Shown here in pieces: positions 24,412 through 34,706 of a stretch of DNA of 64,000 bases. The first letter of the stretch is position 1. Each line of letters opens with the position of its first letter. The stretch lies in NCBI RefSeq assembly GCF_000963945.1, contig NZ_BAMW01000015.1, positions 248,001 to 312,000 on the forward strand, read 5' to 3'. This DNA is from Acetobacter indonesiensis. GTDB taxonomy: Bacteria > Pseudomonadota > Alphaproteobacteria > Acetobacterales > Acetobacteraceae. The notes under the pieces are model-generated. The model was given only the letters and a program-made list of their open reading frames with translations, was not told the DNA's origin and searched no databases. The position numbers and the translations under genes are program-made.

Positions 24412-25854
24412 TTAGTGGTGGGGTGCTTCTTCCTTGGTCACAACCTTTGCTGGCGGCAGGGATGCTGCCGGGTCTGGCGCGGGCAGGCCAGCCATTGACC
24501 GCACGACGCGCAAACCCTGCTGAAGCTGGAAGTCAGTCTTCGGTTTGGTGTAGTCAAATTCTGGCCAGTTAGCAGGCGGTTCACCCGCAATATCTTTGGC
24601 AATGGCGGGCAGATCCGTGCGCGGGGCCGCCTTGGTCTGGTTCCCGCCCTGATTTTTCAGAATATGCTCCAGATCGGCTTCATGCAGGCTGAAGCCGGGG
24701 TCTTCGCGTGTTTCCTTCACAGCAATATCGGGCGTGATGCCCAATCCCTGAATGGAACGACCTGACGGCGTATAGTAGCGTGCGGTGGTCAGACGGATGG
24801 CACCATTACCCGGAATGGGCATGATGGACTGCACAGAGCCTTTACCGAACGATTTGGTGCCGACCAGAACCGCCCGCCGATGATCCTGCAACGCGCCGGA
24901 GACAATTTCAGACGCGGAGGCCGAACCGCCGTTGATCAACACGACAATAGGTAGACCGTCGGTAATATCGGTGCCGTGGGCGTCCCAACGCTGGCTGTCT
25001 TTGGGGTGGCGCGCGCGGGTCGAGACAATTTCACCAGACCGGATAAAGCTGGAGGACACGTCAATTGCCTGATTCAGCAGGCCACCCGGATCATTCCGCA
25101 GGTCAAGCACCAGACCGGCCAACTTGCCACCAGCCTGTTGCTTCAACTGGTTGTAAGCCTTCATCAGGCCTTTTTCCGTTTCCTCATTGAACTGGGCAAT
25201 GCGGATGTACCCGATGCGGTCATACAGCGCGGATTTGATCACTTCGATATGAATGATCTCACGCGTTAAGGTGACGATAATCGGTTTGGGTGTTTTTTCA
25301 CGGACCAGTGTCAGCGTAATTTTGGTGTTGGGTTTGCCGCGCATTTTCTTCACGGCTTCATCCAGCGGGGTGCCGTCCACGGGGTGGCCATCAACCGCAA
25401 TAATGTAATCACCCGGTTTGATACCGGCCCGGAACCCCGGCGTCCCATCAACGGGGGAGACAACACGGATATGGCCGTCCTGCTGCTGTAGCTCCAGCCC
25501 CAGACCGCCGAATTCGCCCTTCATCTGCACCATCATGTCCGCATATTGTTTTTCGGTCATGTAGGAGCTGTGGGGGTCAAGCCCGGTCAGCATGCCGTTC
25601 AGGGCATTGGTAATCAGGTCTTTGTCAGAAACAGGCTCAACATAGTCAGCCCGGACCAGATCAAGCACGGTGCCAAACAGGGTCAGCAGACGGTAGGTTT
25701 CTGCATGATTTGTGGTGGGGGAAGCATCAGGCGCTTTTTCAGCCAGAGCGGGGGAGGCGAGCATGCCTGCGCCAGAAAGCGCCCCAGAGTGGGAGGCCAC
25801 GGCAAGGCCTGCCAGGAAGGTAGCGCCGAGCATCAGACCTGTGCGGAACTTCAT
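24412..25854 (-). CDS. ctpA: C-terminal processing peptidase, S41 family
   Basis: Periplasmic PDZ-containing serine protease (CtpA/Prc). Order: signal peptide (MKFRTGLMLGATFLAGLAVA), CtpA N-domain, PDZ domain (GELGLELQQQDG-type region, about 100-190), and a S41 catalytic domain with the nucleophile Ser near 311 (GGSASASEI) and Lys near 337 (FGKGSVQ). The start at 25854 is supported by GGAGACGAG just upstream; the frame is open to 25974 but that part is not peptide-like. About 480 residues, normal for the family. The 177-bp gap from envC holds a short AGCGGC/GCCGCT hairpin (25990-26005). Proteins of this family trim periplasmic or wall-related substrates. Confidence 0.94.
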   Translation of the reverse strand: MKFRTGLMLGATFLAGLAVASHSGALSGAGMLASPALAEKAPDASPTTNHAETYRLLTLFGTVLDLVRADYVEPVSDKDLITNALNGMLTGLDPHSSYMTEKQYADMMVQMKGEFGGLGLELQQQDGHIRVVSPVDGTPGFRAGIKPGDYIIAVDGHPVDGTPLDEAVKKMRGKPNTKITLTLVREKTPKPIIVTLTREIIHIEVIKSALYDRIGYIRIAQFNEETEKGLMKAYNQLKQQAGGKLAGLVLDLRNDPGGLLNQAIDVSSSFIRSGEIVSTRARHPKDSQRWDAHGTDITDGLPIVVLINGGSASASEIVSGALQDHRRAVLVGTKSFGKGSVQSIMPIPGNGAIRLTTARYYTPSGRSIQGLGITPDIAVKETREDPGFSLHEADLEHILKNQGGNQTKAAPRTDLPAIAKDIAGEPPANWPEFDYTKPKTDFQLQQGLRVVRSMAGLPAPDPAASLPPAKVVTKEEAPHH

Positions 25855-26031
25855 GCGATCTCGTCTCCTGTCGCCGGGCGTGGCCCGTGCGGTCGTATCC
25901 TGTACTGTCGTCGTGTTGCGCACGGCGGGGTGGTCAGTGCCGGTCAGGCATCGCTCACCCTTTCTGCCTACCATGCGGCAAGAGAGATTAGCGGCTTCTG
26001 CCGCTGTAGCAAACTGCCTGTCTGTTTTTCC

Positions 26032-27585
26032 TTACAGGAATGGGGCCGGGTTGACAGCTTTCTGGCCGTGTCGAAGCTGAATGAACAACGTGCCAGACCC
26101 ACCCATATGGCCAATCGGTGCGCCTTTTGTCAGGCTTTGCCCCGTTTCAACGTCCAATCCGCCCAGTCCCGCCATGACAAATCGGTAATGCTGACCACAA
26201 TTCAGAATAATCATCTGCCCGTAGGTTCTGAATGGCCCAGCAAAATCAACACGGCCCGAACACGGCGTGCGCACGCTGGCCCCGGCAGGTGTGCGATAGG
26301 TTATGCCTGTGGCCGGACCAGATTCGGTGGCCGAGCCCCAAGTTGAGACCAATGATCCGGCCACGGGGCGTGTGCCTCCGCCGCTAGGCCCGCTGCCGCT
26401 GTTGTCGTCAGTGCTGCTGGTGGGTGGGTGTGTTGTATGTTCGCTCAGGCCGGGGCCTGCGGCGGCCTGCATGGCCTGTATTTTGCGGCGTGCTGTGGCA
26501 GCCCGTTCTTCTGCCGCGCGGCGTGCGGCTTCATCGCGTGCAGCTTTGTGGGCTTTTTCAGCGGCAGCGACTTCTTTTTGCAGGGCGGCTTCCGCATTGG
26601 CCTGCAAGGCATCCAGTCTGGAGACAGCATCTTGCAGGCTGGATGCCTTCCGTGTGGCGTCTTCCAGCCGCAGGGAAGCGGCACGGGCAGCCGCATTAGC
26701 CTGCCGCTGGGCATCACGGGCTTTTAGCGCCTGTTGTTTTACAACATCACGCTGTTTGGTTTGCGTTTTTTGCAAACTGCCAAGCTGGGTCAGATGGGTG
26801 GTCAGTTCTGTATCGAGAGCCGTCAGTTTTTCCTGCCGTGTGCGCATGTCTTCGGCCTGATGCTCCAGCTCACGCGAAAGCCCCCGTAAGACAAGAAAAC
26901 CCGTAACGGCTTCACCCTGCGGCACGGGCGCAGCCAGTAGGGTATCTGACGGATACAGCGATAGACGTTCAGCCAATGGTAAAACCGGAGACAGAGCCTT
27001 GGCGTCTTCCTCCAGCGCGGCGCGTAGGCTGGCCTGTTCTTTTCTGATTTCCGTAATCCGGGAATCGAGGTCTGCTATCTGCTGTTCCGTTGTTTGAAGC
27101 TGGGATGTTGCCGCAACTGTGGCTGTGGAGAGGGCTGCGGCTTTGGCAGCACTTTGAATTGCCAGTGTTTGTGCCGCTTCATTTTTTGCACGGGACGCCT
27201 CGACAGCCGCTGCTTGTGCCGCTTTCTGCCTGTTTACAGTGTCCCGTTGTGCCTGCGTGGTTTGCAGGGCTTCACGGGCCTGTTTGACCGATTGTTCGGC
27301 TTGAAGTTCGGCTTTGGTGGAGGGCGTACTGGCCTTGCCGCTGCTGGCCGCCCCTGAGCTGCCGCTATGGCCTATCGTATGGTGAGGGGACGTTTTTTTA
27401 CTGTTGCGCGTATTTGTGTGCCTTTGGGCAGACGGCTTGTGCGCACTGTTTTTATGGTCAGCAGCCCAAGTGCCGTCGCTTAATACGGTTCCCCCTGCCA
27501 GCATCAAGGCAGCAAGCCCGCAACGCCACATCCGGGTGGAGCCATGCGGGCGAGCAGATAAAGGATGAGGCAGGGTGAAAGGCAT
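26032..27585 (-). CDS. envC: EnvC-like murein hydrolase activator
   Basis: A 517-residue exported protein: signal peptide (residues about 20-42), Ser/Lys-rich linker, long Gln/Ala-rich coiled coil (about 90-350), and a C-terminal LytM/M23-fold domain. The metal-binding HxH of active M23 peptidases is replaced (TLFIQLRHGQ where LHFEIR is expected), so it is probably catalytically dead and acts, like E. coli EnvC, by activating amidases at the septum. The ATG directly abuts the gpmI stop (TGA-ATG). Conserved location between gpmI and ctpA. Confidence 0.9.
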   Translation of the reverse strand: MPFTLPHPLSARPHGSTRMWRCGLAALMLAGGTVLSDGTWAADHKNSAHKPSAQRHTNTRNSKKTSPHHTIGHSGSSGAASSGKASTPSTKAELQAEQSVKQAREALQTTQAQRDTVNRQKAAQAAAVEASRAKNEAAQTLAIQSAAKAAALSTATVAATSQLQTTEQQIADLDSRITEIRKEQASLRAALEEDAKALSPVLPLAERLSLYPSDTLLAAPVPQGEAVTGFLVLRGLSRELEHQAEDMRTRQEKLTALDTELTTHLTQLGSLQKTQTKQRDVVKQQALKARDAQRQANAAARAASLRLEDATRKASSLQDAVSRLDALQANAEAALQKEVAAAEKAHKAARDEAARRAAEERAATARRKIQAMQAAAGPGLSEHTTHPPTSSTDDNSGSGPSGGGTRPVAGSLVSTWGSATESGPATGITYRTPAGASVRTPCSGRVDFAGPFRTYGQMIILNCGQHYRFVMAGLGGLDVETGQSLTKGAPIGHMGGSGTLFIQLRHGQKAVNPAPFL

Positions 27586-29124
27586 TCAGTCGGTTAACAG
27601 GGAAGTGCCGGTCATGTCATCCGGTTTGGGCAGGCCCATCATGTCCAGCAAAGTAGGGGCGAGATCAGCCAGCCTGCCGTCTTTCAGTTTTTTTGAACCG
27701 ACATTGAAGGCCACCAGCGGTACCACGTTCAGGGTGTGGGCTGTGTGCGGCACCCCGGTATCGGGGTCTTTCATGGTTTCGCAGTTACCGTGATCAGCCG
27801 TCACCAGCAGAGAACCGTTCTGTTTTTTCAGGGCTTCGAGAATACGGCCTACGCCGGTATCGACCGTTTCAACCGCTTTGATTGCCGCTTTCAGCACTCC
27901 GGTGTGGCCTACCATGTCCGGGTTGGCGAAGTTCAGGACAATCAGATCGTATTTGCCGCTTTCAATGGCGTGCACGGCTTTGTCTGTCAGTTCCGGGGCT
28001 GACATTTCAGGCTGCAAATCGTAGGTCGCCACTTTGGGGGACGGCACCATGATGCGGTCTTCCCCTTCAAACAGCATTTCCCGGCCGCCGTTCAGAAAAT
28101 AGGTGACGTGCGGATATTTTTCCGTTTCTGCCATACGCAACTGCGTGCGTCCTGCGCGGGAGACCACTTCACCCAGAATGTTGGTGAGTGTTTCAGGCGG
28201 AAAGAGGATGGAAATCCGTTCCACCAGTGTGTCGCTGTAATGGGTCATGCCCAGAACGGTTGAGAATTTGACGATTGTACTGCGTGCAAAGCCATCAAAA
28301 TCCGGTTCTACCATGGCATCCAGCAACTGGCGGATACGGTCGGCACGGAAGTTGAAGCAAAGAACACCGTCTCCATCCTTCATGCCGGTGTAACCGCTCA
28401 GAACAGTCGGGAGAATGAACTCATCCGAAATGTCGGCCTTATAAGCATTGGCAATGACATCCTGCGCGGATGCCGCTTCCGGGCCTTTGGCGCTGACAAT
28501 TGCGTCATAAGCTTTTTCAACACGGTCCCAACGTTTGTCGCGATCCATGGCGTAGTAGCGGCCGGAAACCGTGGCGAGTGTCACACCTGCAGGTAGGTCG
28601 GCCTGAAGTTTTTTCAGGTAATCCGGTGCGGAGCGCGGAGGAGTATCGCGGCCATCTGTAAAGACGTGGAAGGCAACAGGAATACCAGCGTCTGCCACAA
28701 TGCGTGCCAGATAGACTGCATGATCCTGATGCGCATGGACACCACCGGGGGAGACGAGGCCCATCAGATGACAGGTGCCGCCCGTTTTTTTCAGCGTGGC
28801 GAGGAAATCCTGCATGGGGGCACCACGGGCAACCGAGCCATCACGCAGGGCCGTGAAAATGCGCGGGAGTTCCTGCATGACCACGCGTCCGGCCCCAATG
28901 TTCAGATGCCCGACTTCCGAATTGCCCATCTGCCCTTCTGGCAGGCCAACGTCCTCACCGCAGGTGCGCAGAAAGCTGCGCGGCGCTGTTTCCCACAGGC
29001 CGTCAAAAATAGGGGTATGTGCAAGCTGCACGGCGTTGTCAGAGGAGTCTTCCCGCCAGCCGAAGCCGTCAAGAATGACGAGCATAACAGGGCGGTGGTT
29101 CTGCTGGGCGGATGATGCGCTCAC
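27586..29124 (-). CDS. gpmI: Cofactor-independent phosphoglycerate mutase
   Basis: 2,3-bisphosphoglycerate-independent mutase interconverting 3- and 2-phosphoglycerate with a phosphoserine intermediate and two Mn ions. The 512-residue protein shows the N-terminal metal motif LVILDGFGW, catalytic Ser69 in GQMGNSEVGHLNIGAGRVV, GRDTPPRSA, and the C-terminal metal ligands in LITADHGNCE-type sequence (LLVTADHGNCETM). The start is GTG at 29124. It is the first gene of a five-gene minus-strand operon. Confidence 0.97.
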   Translation of the reverse strand: MSASSAQQNHRPVMLVILDGFGWREDSSDNAVQLAHTPIFDGLWETAPRSFLRTCGEDVGLPEGQMGNSEVGHLNIGAGRVVMQELPRIFTALRDGSVARGAPMQDFLATLKKTGGTCHLMGLVSPGGVHAHQDHAVYLARIVADAGIPVAFHVFTDGRDTPPRSAPDYLKKLQADLPAGVTLATVSGRYYAMDRDKRWDRVEKAYDAIVSAKGPEAASAQDVIANAYKADISDEFILPTVLSGYTGMKDGDGVLCFNFRADRIRQLLDAMVEPDFDGFARSTIVKFSTVLGMTHYSDTLVERISILFPPETLTNILGEVVSRAGRTQLRMAETEKYPHVTYFLNGGREMLFEGEDRIMVPSPKVATYDLQPEMSAPELTDKAVHAIESGKYDLIVLNFANPDMVGHTGVLKAAIKAVETVDTGVGRILEALKKQNGSLLVTADHGNCETMKDPDTGVPHTAHTLNVVPLVAFNVGSKKLKDGRLADLAPTLLDMMGLPKPDDMTGTSLLTD

Positions 29125-29530
29125 GGGGGCATGCCTTCTTATGTTTTTTTGTTGGGAAGATCATGCCACCAAAGTGGCTCTGTCACCAAGTCTATAAGGC
29201 GTTTTTTCCGGTGAGGGAGCGTTGCCTGAAACAGAGCTTCACGGCTTTAGTCGGGAAGATAAGAAAAAACGAAAATGCTTGGGGAAACAGCAGATTTCCG
29301 TCTTGAAGAGATGCAGGTCAGGCGCGTTACGCCACGAAGTGCTGCATTTTTTGCATGGAGCGGTATAATTTTTGCAAGTAGGTTTCTTCGCGCTGGATGC
29401 TGTCCCGATATTGATGAGACGTATACAAACAACCCGCAAAAAATAGGGCAAGTGTTAGGCGATCCTACCAGAACGAGGAAGCACGGATAAAGCCGATCAA
29501 TCGGGACCGACTTTATCCGTGCAAAATCCG
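29125..29530. other. Non-coding gap between gpmI and ilvA
   Basis: This 406-bp stretch must carry the promoter of the gpmI operon (minus strand, toward 29125) and the end of the ilvA transcript. A strong hairpin lies at 29481-29522. Short open frames exist on both strands, but none has a ribosome site or protein-like composition. A TATAAT hexamer on the plus strand near 29364 has no partner -35. Confidence 0.5.
29481..29522 (-). terminator. Hairpin downstream of ilvA
   Basis: GCACGGATAAAG and CTTTATCCGTGC form a perfect 12-bp stem 9 bases past the ilvA stop, with a smaller CCGAT/ATCGG stem in the loop. There is only a short T-rich tail on the minus strand, so it may act as a 3'-end stabiliser as much as a terminator. 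Confidence 0.6.
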
Positions 29531-30727
29531 TCAGGCGCGACGCACGATGTAGGAATGACCGAGCGCCTTGGTAATCAGGGCTGCATGTTCAGGGTCACGG
29601 GCTTCAATCATGACTTCCAGTTCTGCTGCCTGAACCGACGGGGCAGCAAACAGGCGCTGATGGGACACTTCGATAATGTTGCCGCCAGCTTCCCCAATGG
29701 TTTTGGAAATATCAGCCAGCACGCCGGGGCGGTCAGGAATTTCCATCACCAGCCGCAGGATACGGCCATCACGCAGCATGGCGCGCAGCAGGGTATTAGC
29801 CAGAATACGGCTGTCAATATTGCCACCAGAAACAGGCAGCGCGACTTTGCGGCCCCGGAACAGATCCGGGTAGGTCAGCACAGCGGCCAGAGCCGCAGCC
29901 CCAGCCCCTTCGCTGATCTGTTTTGCGCCTTCCGCCAGCAGGGTAATGGCGGTTTCCACCGCACATTCTGGCACCACCAGAACCTTGGAGGCCAGTTTTC
30001 TGATGACTTCGTCAGGCGCTTTGCCAATCTGAAGAACAGCAATGCCCTCCGCAATGGTGGAGCCACCATTGGGGTGTGTTGCCGGACCGGGAAACGCCGA
30101 CAGGGAATCATACCCCTCAACCTGCACGCCAATCAGTTCCACATCCGGGCGCAGGGCACGGGTTGCAACGGCGCAACCGCTTAACAGGCCGCCGCCGCCA
30201 ATGGGGGAGACGAGCATATCAAGCGGGCCTGCATCTTCCAGCAGCTCAAGCGCGCAGGTGCCCTGCCCAGCCATGACGGCGGGGTCATCATACGGGTGAA
30301 TGAAAGTGCGGCCTTCCCGGGCCTGAAGATCCTGCGCGAACAGCAGGGCTTCGGCAAAGCTTTCACCCTCCAGCACCACGCGCGCACCCCAGTTGCGGGT
30401 GCGTACAACTTTACCCGCGGGTGTGAACTTGGGCATGACAATAACAGCGTCAATGCCCAGCAGACTGGCGTGACGCGCCACACCCTGTGCATGATTCCCG
30501 GCCGAGACGGCAATCACGCCGCGCTGGCGTTCTTCCGGTGTCAGCAGGGCCAGCTTGTTTGCCGCCCCACGTTCCTTGAATGAGCCAACGGCCTGAAGGT
30601 TTTCAAGCTTCAGGGTAATGTCAGCGCCGGTCGCTTTTGAGAGCGCGTGAGAGGAAATCGTGGGCGTGCGGATAACATTGCCCTTGATCCGCTCCGCCGC
30701 GGCCGTGATGTCCTCAAACGAGATCAT
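29531..30727 (-). CDS. ilvA: Threonine ammonia-lyase with ACT domain
   Basis: PLP enzyme deaminating threonine to 2-oxobutyrate, the entry to isoleucine synthesis. The 398-residue protein has the PLP lysine in VGSFKERGAANKL, the glycine-rich phosphate loop (SPIGGGGLLSG), and a single C-terminal ACT-like domain (VMEIPDRPGVLADISKTIGE) for effector binding. This short form (about 400 residues, one ACT) differs from E. coli IlvA (two ACT-like units, 514). Its ATG lies one base after the greA stop with little ribosome site, so translation is probably coupled to greA. Confidence 0.92.
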   Translation of the reverse strand: MISFEDITAAAERIKGNVIRTPTISSHALSKATGADITLKLENLQAVGSFKERGAANKLALLTPEERQRGVIAVSAGNHAQGVARHASLLGIDAVIVMPKFTPAGKVVRTRNWGARVVLEGESFAEALLFAQDLQAREGRTFIHPYDDPAVMAGQGTCALELLEDAGPLDMLVSPIGGGGLLSGCAVATRALRPDVELIGVQVEGYDSLSAFPGPATHPNGGSTIAEGIAVLQIGKAPDEVIRKLASKVLVVPECAVETAITLLAEGAKQISEGAGAAALAAVLTYPDLFRGRKVALPVSGGNIDSRILANTLLRAMLRDGRILRLVMEIPDRPGVLADISKTIGEAGGNIIEVSHQRLFAAPSVQAAELEVMIEARDPEHAALITKALGHSYIVRRA

Positions 30728-30728
30728 A

Positions 30729-31202
30729 TCAGATAAATTTCACAGACAGGATTTCATACGTCCTGTCACCGCCCGGTGCCGGAACGGAAACGCTGTCACC
30801 CTCATGCTTGCCGATCAGGGCTTTGGCGAGCGGCGAGGAAATGGACAGAAGGTTCTGTTTGATGTCAGCTTCATGCATGCCAACAATCTGGTAGGTGGCT
30901 TCTTTATCCGTGTCTTCATCAACTACGGTAACGGTGGCCCCAAACTTCACCTGGTCACCAGACAGCGTGGTGGGGTCGATCACTTCGGCGGTCGAGATGA
31001 TTTCTTCCAGCTCCAGCACGCGCCCTTCGGTAAAGGACTGACGTTCACGCGCAGCGTGGTATTCCGCGTTTTCTGACAGGTCGCCATGGCTGCGGGCTTC
31101 CGCAATGGCGCGGATAATGGCAGGACGCTCAACGGATTTGAGTCTGCGCAGTTCGTCTTCAAGCCGCTGCAAGCCCTTGCCCGTCATCGGAGTTTTCTGC
31201 AA
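30729..31202 (-). CDS. greA: Transcription elongation factor GreA
   Basis: GreA rescues backtracked RNA polymerase by stimulating transcript cleavage. The N-terminal coiled coil carries the acidic tip [13 protein letters not shown], and the C-terminal FKBP-like domain runs from about residue 85 ([12 protein letters not shown]) to the end. I place the start at TTG 31202 ([14 protein letters not shown]), giving 157 residues, the usual length; ATG 31187 is the main alternative, and an upstream in-frame start at 31244 would add an atypical extension. Part of carA-carB-greA-ilvA, and probably coupled to ilvA. Confidence 0.92.
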   Translation of the reverse strand: MQKTPMTGKGLQRLEDELRRLKSVERPAIIRAIAEARSHGDLSENAEYHAARERQSFTEGRVLELEEIISTAEVIDPTTLSGDQVKFGATVTVVDEDTDKEATYQIVGMHEADIKQNLLSISSPLAKALIGKHEGDSVSVPAPGGDRTYEILSVKFI

Positions 31203-31314
31203 GGCGTATCCCCAAAGTGATTTGGCCAGCACGTAGGCTGGCATTAAAGTTACACAAACAAGCGGGCACGCACCGCACCGCTAAAAAGCGGGCAGCCACC
31301 CGTCCGGAGCAGGG

Positions 31315-31338
31315 CGGGCAGGCTGTTAGACCTGCCCG
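31315..31338. repeat. GC-rich hairpin between carB and greA
   Basis: CGGGCAGG (31315-31322) pairs perfectly with CCTGCCCG (31331-31338), 6 bases after the carB stop on the minus strand. Without a T-run it is more likely a processing or partial-termination element than a full terminator. Confidence 0.45.
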
Positions 31339-31344
31339 TTCTGA

Positions 31345-34300
31345 TCAGAATGTGCCGCTAAAGTATGACTGAAGTGGCGCAACATCAAGCGGTCCTTCCC
31401 GCATGGCGGCAATTGCATGAATTGCAGCACGTGCTCCAGCCATTGTTGTGTAGTGCGGAATACCCAACACCAGAGCCGAACGGCGGATGTCAAAACTGTC
31501 GGCAACGGACTGTGCGCCCTGCGCCGTGTTGATGACCATCTGCACATCGCCTGACCGAATGGCGTCCACACAATGCGGGCGGCCTTCCAGCACTTTATTG
31601 ACCAGTGAGACTTCAATACCAGCGTCACGCAGCTTTTTGGCTGTGCCGCGTGTGGCCAGAATTTTCAGCCCCATTTTGATCAACTGGCGGCCAAGGGCTG
31701 GCAGGTGCGGCTTGTCGCTTTCGCGCACGGACAGGAATACCGTGCCTTCTGTCGGCAGGCGTACACCAGCCCCAAGCTGGGATTTGGCAAATGCACGCTC
31801 GAACGATGTATCCAGACCCATCACTTCGCCGGTTGAGCGCATTTCCGGGCCAAGAATGGTGTCAACTTCCGCAAAGCGGTTGAAGGGGAAGACGGCTTCC
31901 TTGACTGCCACGTGCGGGGTTACCGCGCGGTCATCCAGATTGAAGTCGCTCAGTTTTTCACCAGCCATCACCCGTGCGCCAATCTTGGCAACCGGAACGC
32001 CTGTGGCCTTGGCCACAAACGGCACGGTGCGCGAGGCACGCGGATTAACTTCCAGAACGAAAATTTCCTGATCCTTAATGGCGTACTGCACGTTCATCAG
32101 GCCAACAATGCCCAGTTCGCGTGCCATGGCCTCGGTCTGGGCTTTCAGTTCCGTTACAATGGCGGGGGAGAGTGTGTAGGGTGGCAGGGCGCAGGCACTG
32201 TCACCAGAATGGATGCCCGCTTCTTCAATATGCTCCATCACGCCAGCCACATAGACTTCTGTGCCGTCTGAAATGCAGTCAACATCGGCTTCAATGGCTT
32301 CGTTCAGGTAACGGTCAATCAGCACGGGGCCAGATGCGATTTCATGCCCGGCCAGTTGCAGTGCCACGCGCATGTAGCGTTGCAGGGATGTGCGGTCATA
32401 CACAATTTCCATGGCCCGACCGCCCAGAACGTAGGACGGACGCACAACAACCGGGTAACCAATGCGTTCGGCCACATCTTCCGCTTCCTGAGGGGAGCGG
32501 GCAATGCCGTTGGCAGGCTGGCGCAGGCCAAGCGTGTGCAGCATGGACTGGAAGCGTTCACGGTCTTCTGCACGGTCAATGGCGTCAGCCGGGGTGCCCA
32601 GCAGCGGGATACCGGCTTTTTCAAGCGCATGGGACAGTTTCAGGGGTGTCTGGCCACCATACTGCACGATGCAGCCTTTGACCTTACCCTTGACCTGCTC
32701 ACGACGGATCAGCGCAATGACGTCTTCTTCCGTCAGGGGTTCAAAATACAGGCGGTCAGACGTGTCATAGTCAGTTGAAACCGTTTCCGGGTTGCAGTTG
32801 ACCATGATGGTTTCAAAACCAGCTTCACGCAGGGCGTAGGCTGCATGCACACAGCAGTAATCGAATTCAATCCCCTGCCCAATCCGGTTAGGGCCGCCAC
32901 CCAGAATGACAATCTTTTCCCGATCGGTTGGGTCAGATTCACAGGTTGGAGGCGCGAACATGCCTTCATAGGTGGAATACATGTAAGGCGTGCTGGATGC
33001 GAATTCGCCCGCGCAGGTATCAATGCGTTTATAAACCGGGGTAACGCCAGCTTCCGTGCGCAGTTTGGCTACTTCATCAGCCTGAAGGCCGGAAAGGCGG
33101 GCAAGCTGCACATCGGAAAAGCCGAGGGCTTTCAGGCGGCGCAGGCTCTGTGCATCGCGCGGCAAGCCGTGATTTTCAATCTGACGTTCGGCATGAACAA
33201 GCTTTTCAAGCTGGCGCAGGAACCACGGCTCAAAACGGCAGGCTTCATTGATGTCTTCAACCGAAAGGCCAGCACGCAGCGCCTGTGCCGCCATAAGAAT
33301 ACGTTCCGGGCGCGGCTGGGACAGTGCTGCGCGGAACGCATCTTCGCCGCCATCACCCGGCACTTCGACCGGATCGAGCCCATGCAGCCCTGTTTCCATG
33401 GAGCGCAGACCTTTTTGCAGCGCTTCCGGGAAGGAGCGGCCAATGGCCATGGCTTCGCCCACAGATTTCATGGAGGTGGAGAGCAGGGCTGGCGCACCGG
33501 GGAATTTTTCAAACGTGAAGCGCGGAATCTTTACCACAACGTAATCAATCGTCGGCTCGAACGATGCCGGAGTAGTTGTGGTGATGTCGTTCTTCAGTTC
33601 GTCCAGCGTGTAGCCAACAGCCAGCTTTGCCGCGATTTTCGCAATCGGGAAGCCGGTGGCTTTTGATGCCAGCGCCGAGGAGCGGGACACACGGGGGTTC
33701 ATTTCAATAACCACCATGCGGCCATCTGCCGGGTTGACGCCAAACTGCACGTTTGACCCACCTGTTTCCACGCCAATGGCACGCAGACAGGCCAGCGACG
33801 CATCACGCATGCGCTGATATTCTTTGTCTGTCAGCGTTAGCGCCGGGGCAACCGTAATGGAGTCACCCGTGTGGATGCCCATTGGGTCAATATTTTCAAT
33901 GGAGCAGACAATAATGCAGTTGTCCGCTTTGTCGCGCACAACTTCCATTTCGTACTCTTTCCAGCCCAGAAGAGATTCTTCAATCAGCACTTCTGTGGTG
34001 GGGGAGGCATCCAGACCCGATGTGACAATCTGTTCAAATTCTTCACGGTTGTAGGCAATACCGCCGCCAGAACCACCCATGGTGAAAGAGGGGCGGATAA
34101 TTGTGGGGAAGCCGATCTTCTTCAGTGCTTCCTGTGCTTCGGCCATGGTGTGGGCAATGAAGCTGCGGGGGCTTTCAATGCCGATGGCATCCATGGCTTC
34201 ACGGAATTTCTGACGGTCTTCCGCACGGTCAATCACTTCCGCATCTGCGCCAATCAGTTCGACCCCGTGCTTCTTCAGAAAGCCGGAGGCATCAAGTGCC

Positions 34301-34599
34301 ATGGCGGTGTTCAGCGCGGTCTGTCCACCCATGGTTGGCAGCACGGCATCCGGCTTTTCTTTCAGGATGATGCGTTCAACACATTCCGGGGTAATCGGCT
34401 CGACATACGTTGCGTCCGCCAGACCGGGGTCAGTCATGATGGTGGCAGGATTGGAGTTAACCAGAATAACCCGGTAGCCTTCTTCCCGCAGGGCTTTACA
34501 GGCCTGCGCACCGGAATAATCGAACTCGCAAGCCTGACCGATTACGATGGGGCCAGCGCCAATGATAAGGATGGAGCGAATATCTGTCCGTTTGGGCAT
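31345..34599 (-). CDS. carB: Carbamoyl-phosphate synthase large subunit
   Basis: Large subunit making carbamoyl phosphate from bicarbonate, ammonia and two ATP, for pyrimidines and arginine. The 1084-residue protein has the duplicated ATP-grasp architecture: N-half opening [20 protein letters not shown], second half opening [20 protein letters not shown] near 560, and a C-terminal MGS-like allosteric domain ([20 protein letters not shown] onward, about 945 to the end). It lies 107 bp after carA in the same direction. Confidence 0.98.
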   Translation of the reverse strand: MPKRTDIRSILIIGAGPIVIGQACEFDYSGAQACKALREEGYRVILVNSNPATIMTDPGLADATYVEPITPECVERIILKEKPDAVLPTMGGQTALNTAMALDASGFLKKHGVELIGADAEVIDRAEDRQKFREAMDAIGIESPRSFIAHTMAEAQEALKKIGFPTIIRPSFTMGGSGGGIAYNREEFEQIVTSGLDASPTTEVLIEESLLGWKEYEMEVVRDKADNCIIVCSIENIDPMGIHTGDSITVAPALTLTDKEYQRMRDASLACLRAIGVETGGSNVQFGVNPADGRMVVIEMNPRVSRSSALASKATGFPIAKIAAKLAVGYTLDELKNDITTTTPASFEPTIDYVVVKIPRFTFEKFPGAPALLSTSMKSVGEAMAIGRSFPEALQKGLRSMETGLHGLDPVEVPGDGGEDAFRAALSQPRPERILMAAQALRAGLSVEDINEACRFEPWFLRQLEKLVHAERQIENHGLPRDAQSLRRLKALGFSDVQLARLSGLQADEVAKLRTEAGVTPVYKRIDTCAGEFASSTPYMYSTYEGMFAPPTCESDPTDREKIVILGGGPNRIGQGIEFDYCCVHAAYALREAGFETIMVNCNPETVSTDYDTSDRLYFEPLTEEDVIALIRREQVKGKVKGCIVQYGGQTPLKLSHALEKAGIPLLGTPADAIDRAEDRERFQSMLHTLGLRQPANGIARSPQEAEDVAERIGYPVVVRPSYVLGGRAMEIVYDRTSLQRYMRVALQLAGHEIASGPVLIDRYLNEAIEADVDCISDGTEVYVAGVMEHIEEAGIHSGDSACALPPYTLSPAIVTELKAQTEAMARELGIVGLMNVQYAIKDQEIFVLEVNPRASRTVPFVAKATGVPVAKIGARVMAGEKLSDFNLDDRAVTPHVAVKEAVFPFNRFAEVDTILGPEMRSTGEVMGLDTSFERAFAKSQLGAGVRLPTEGTVFLSVRESDKPHLPALGRQLIKMGLKILATRGTAKKLRDAGIEVSLVNKVLEGRPHCVDAIRSGDVQMVINTAQGAQSVADSFDIRRSALVLGIPHYTTMAGARAAIHAIAAMREGPLDVAPLQSYFSGTF

Positions 34600-34706
34600 G
34601 ATGCGTTCAGTCCTGACAGGTAGCCCGCAAGGGGCTGAAAAAGCGGGAAAAAGACGGGGTAAGATCGGCCGTAACCATGTGCGGGCACATGGCTGGCTGG
34701 GTCAGA

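Noticed and set aside
29275-29490. 71-codon frame in the gpmI-ilvA gap
   Set aside because: No ribosome site, mixed composition, and part of its end lies in the ilvA downstream hairpin.
32845-33666. 273-codon frame antisense to carB
   Set aside because: Shadow of a highly conserved gene in a GC-rich genome; no ribosome site or recognisable domain.
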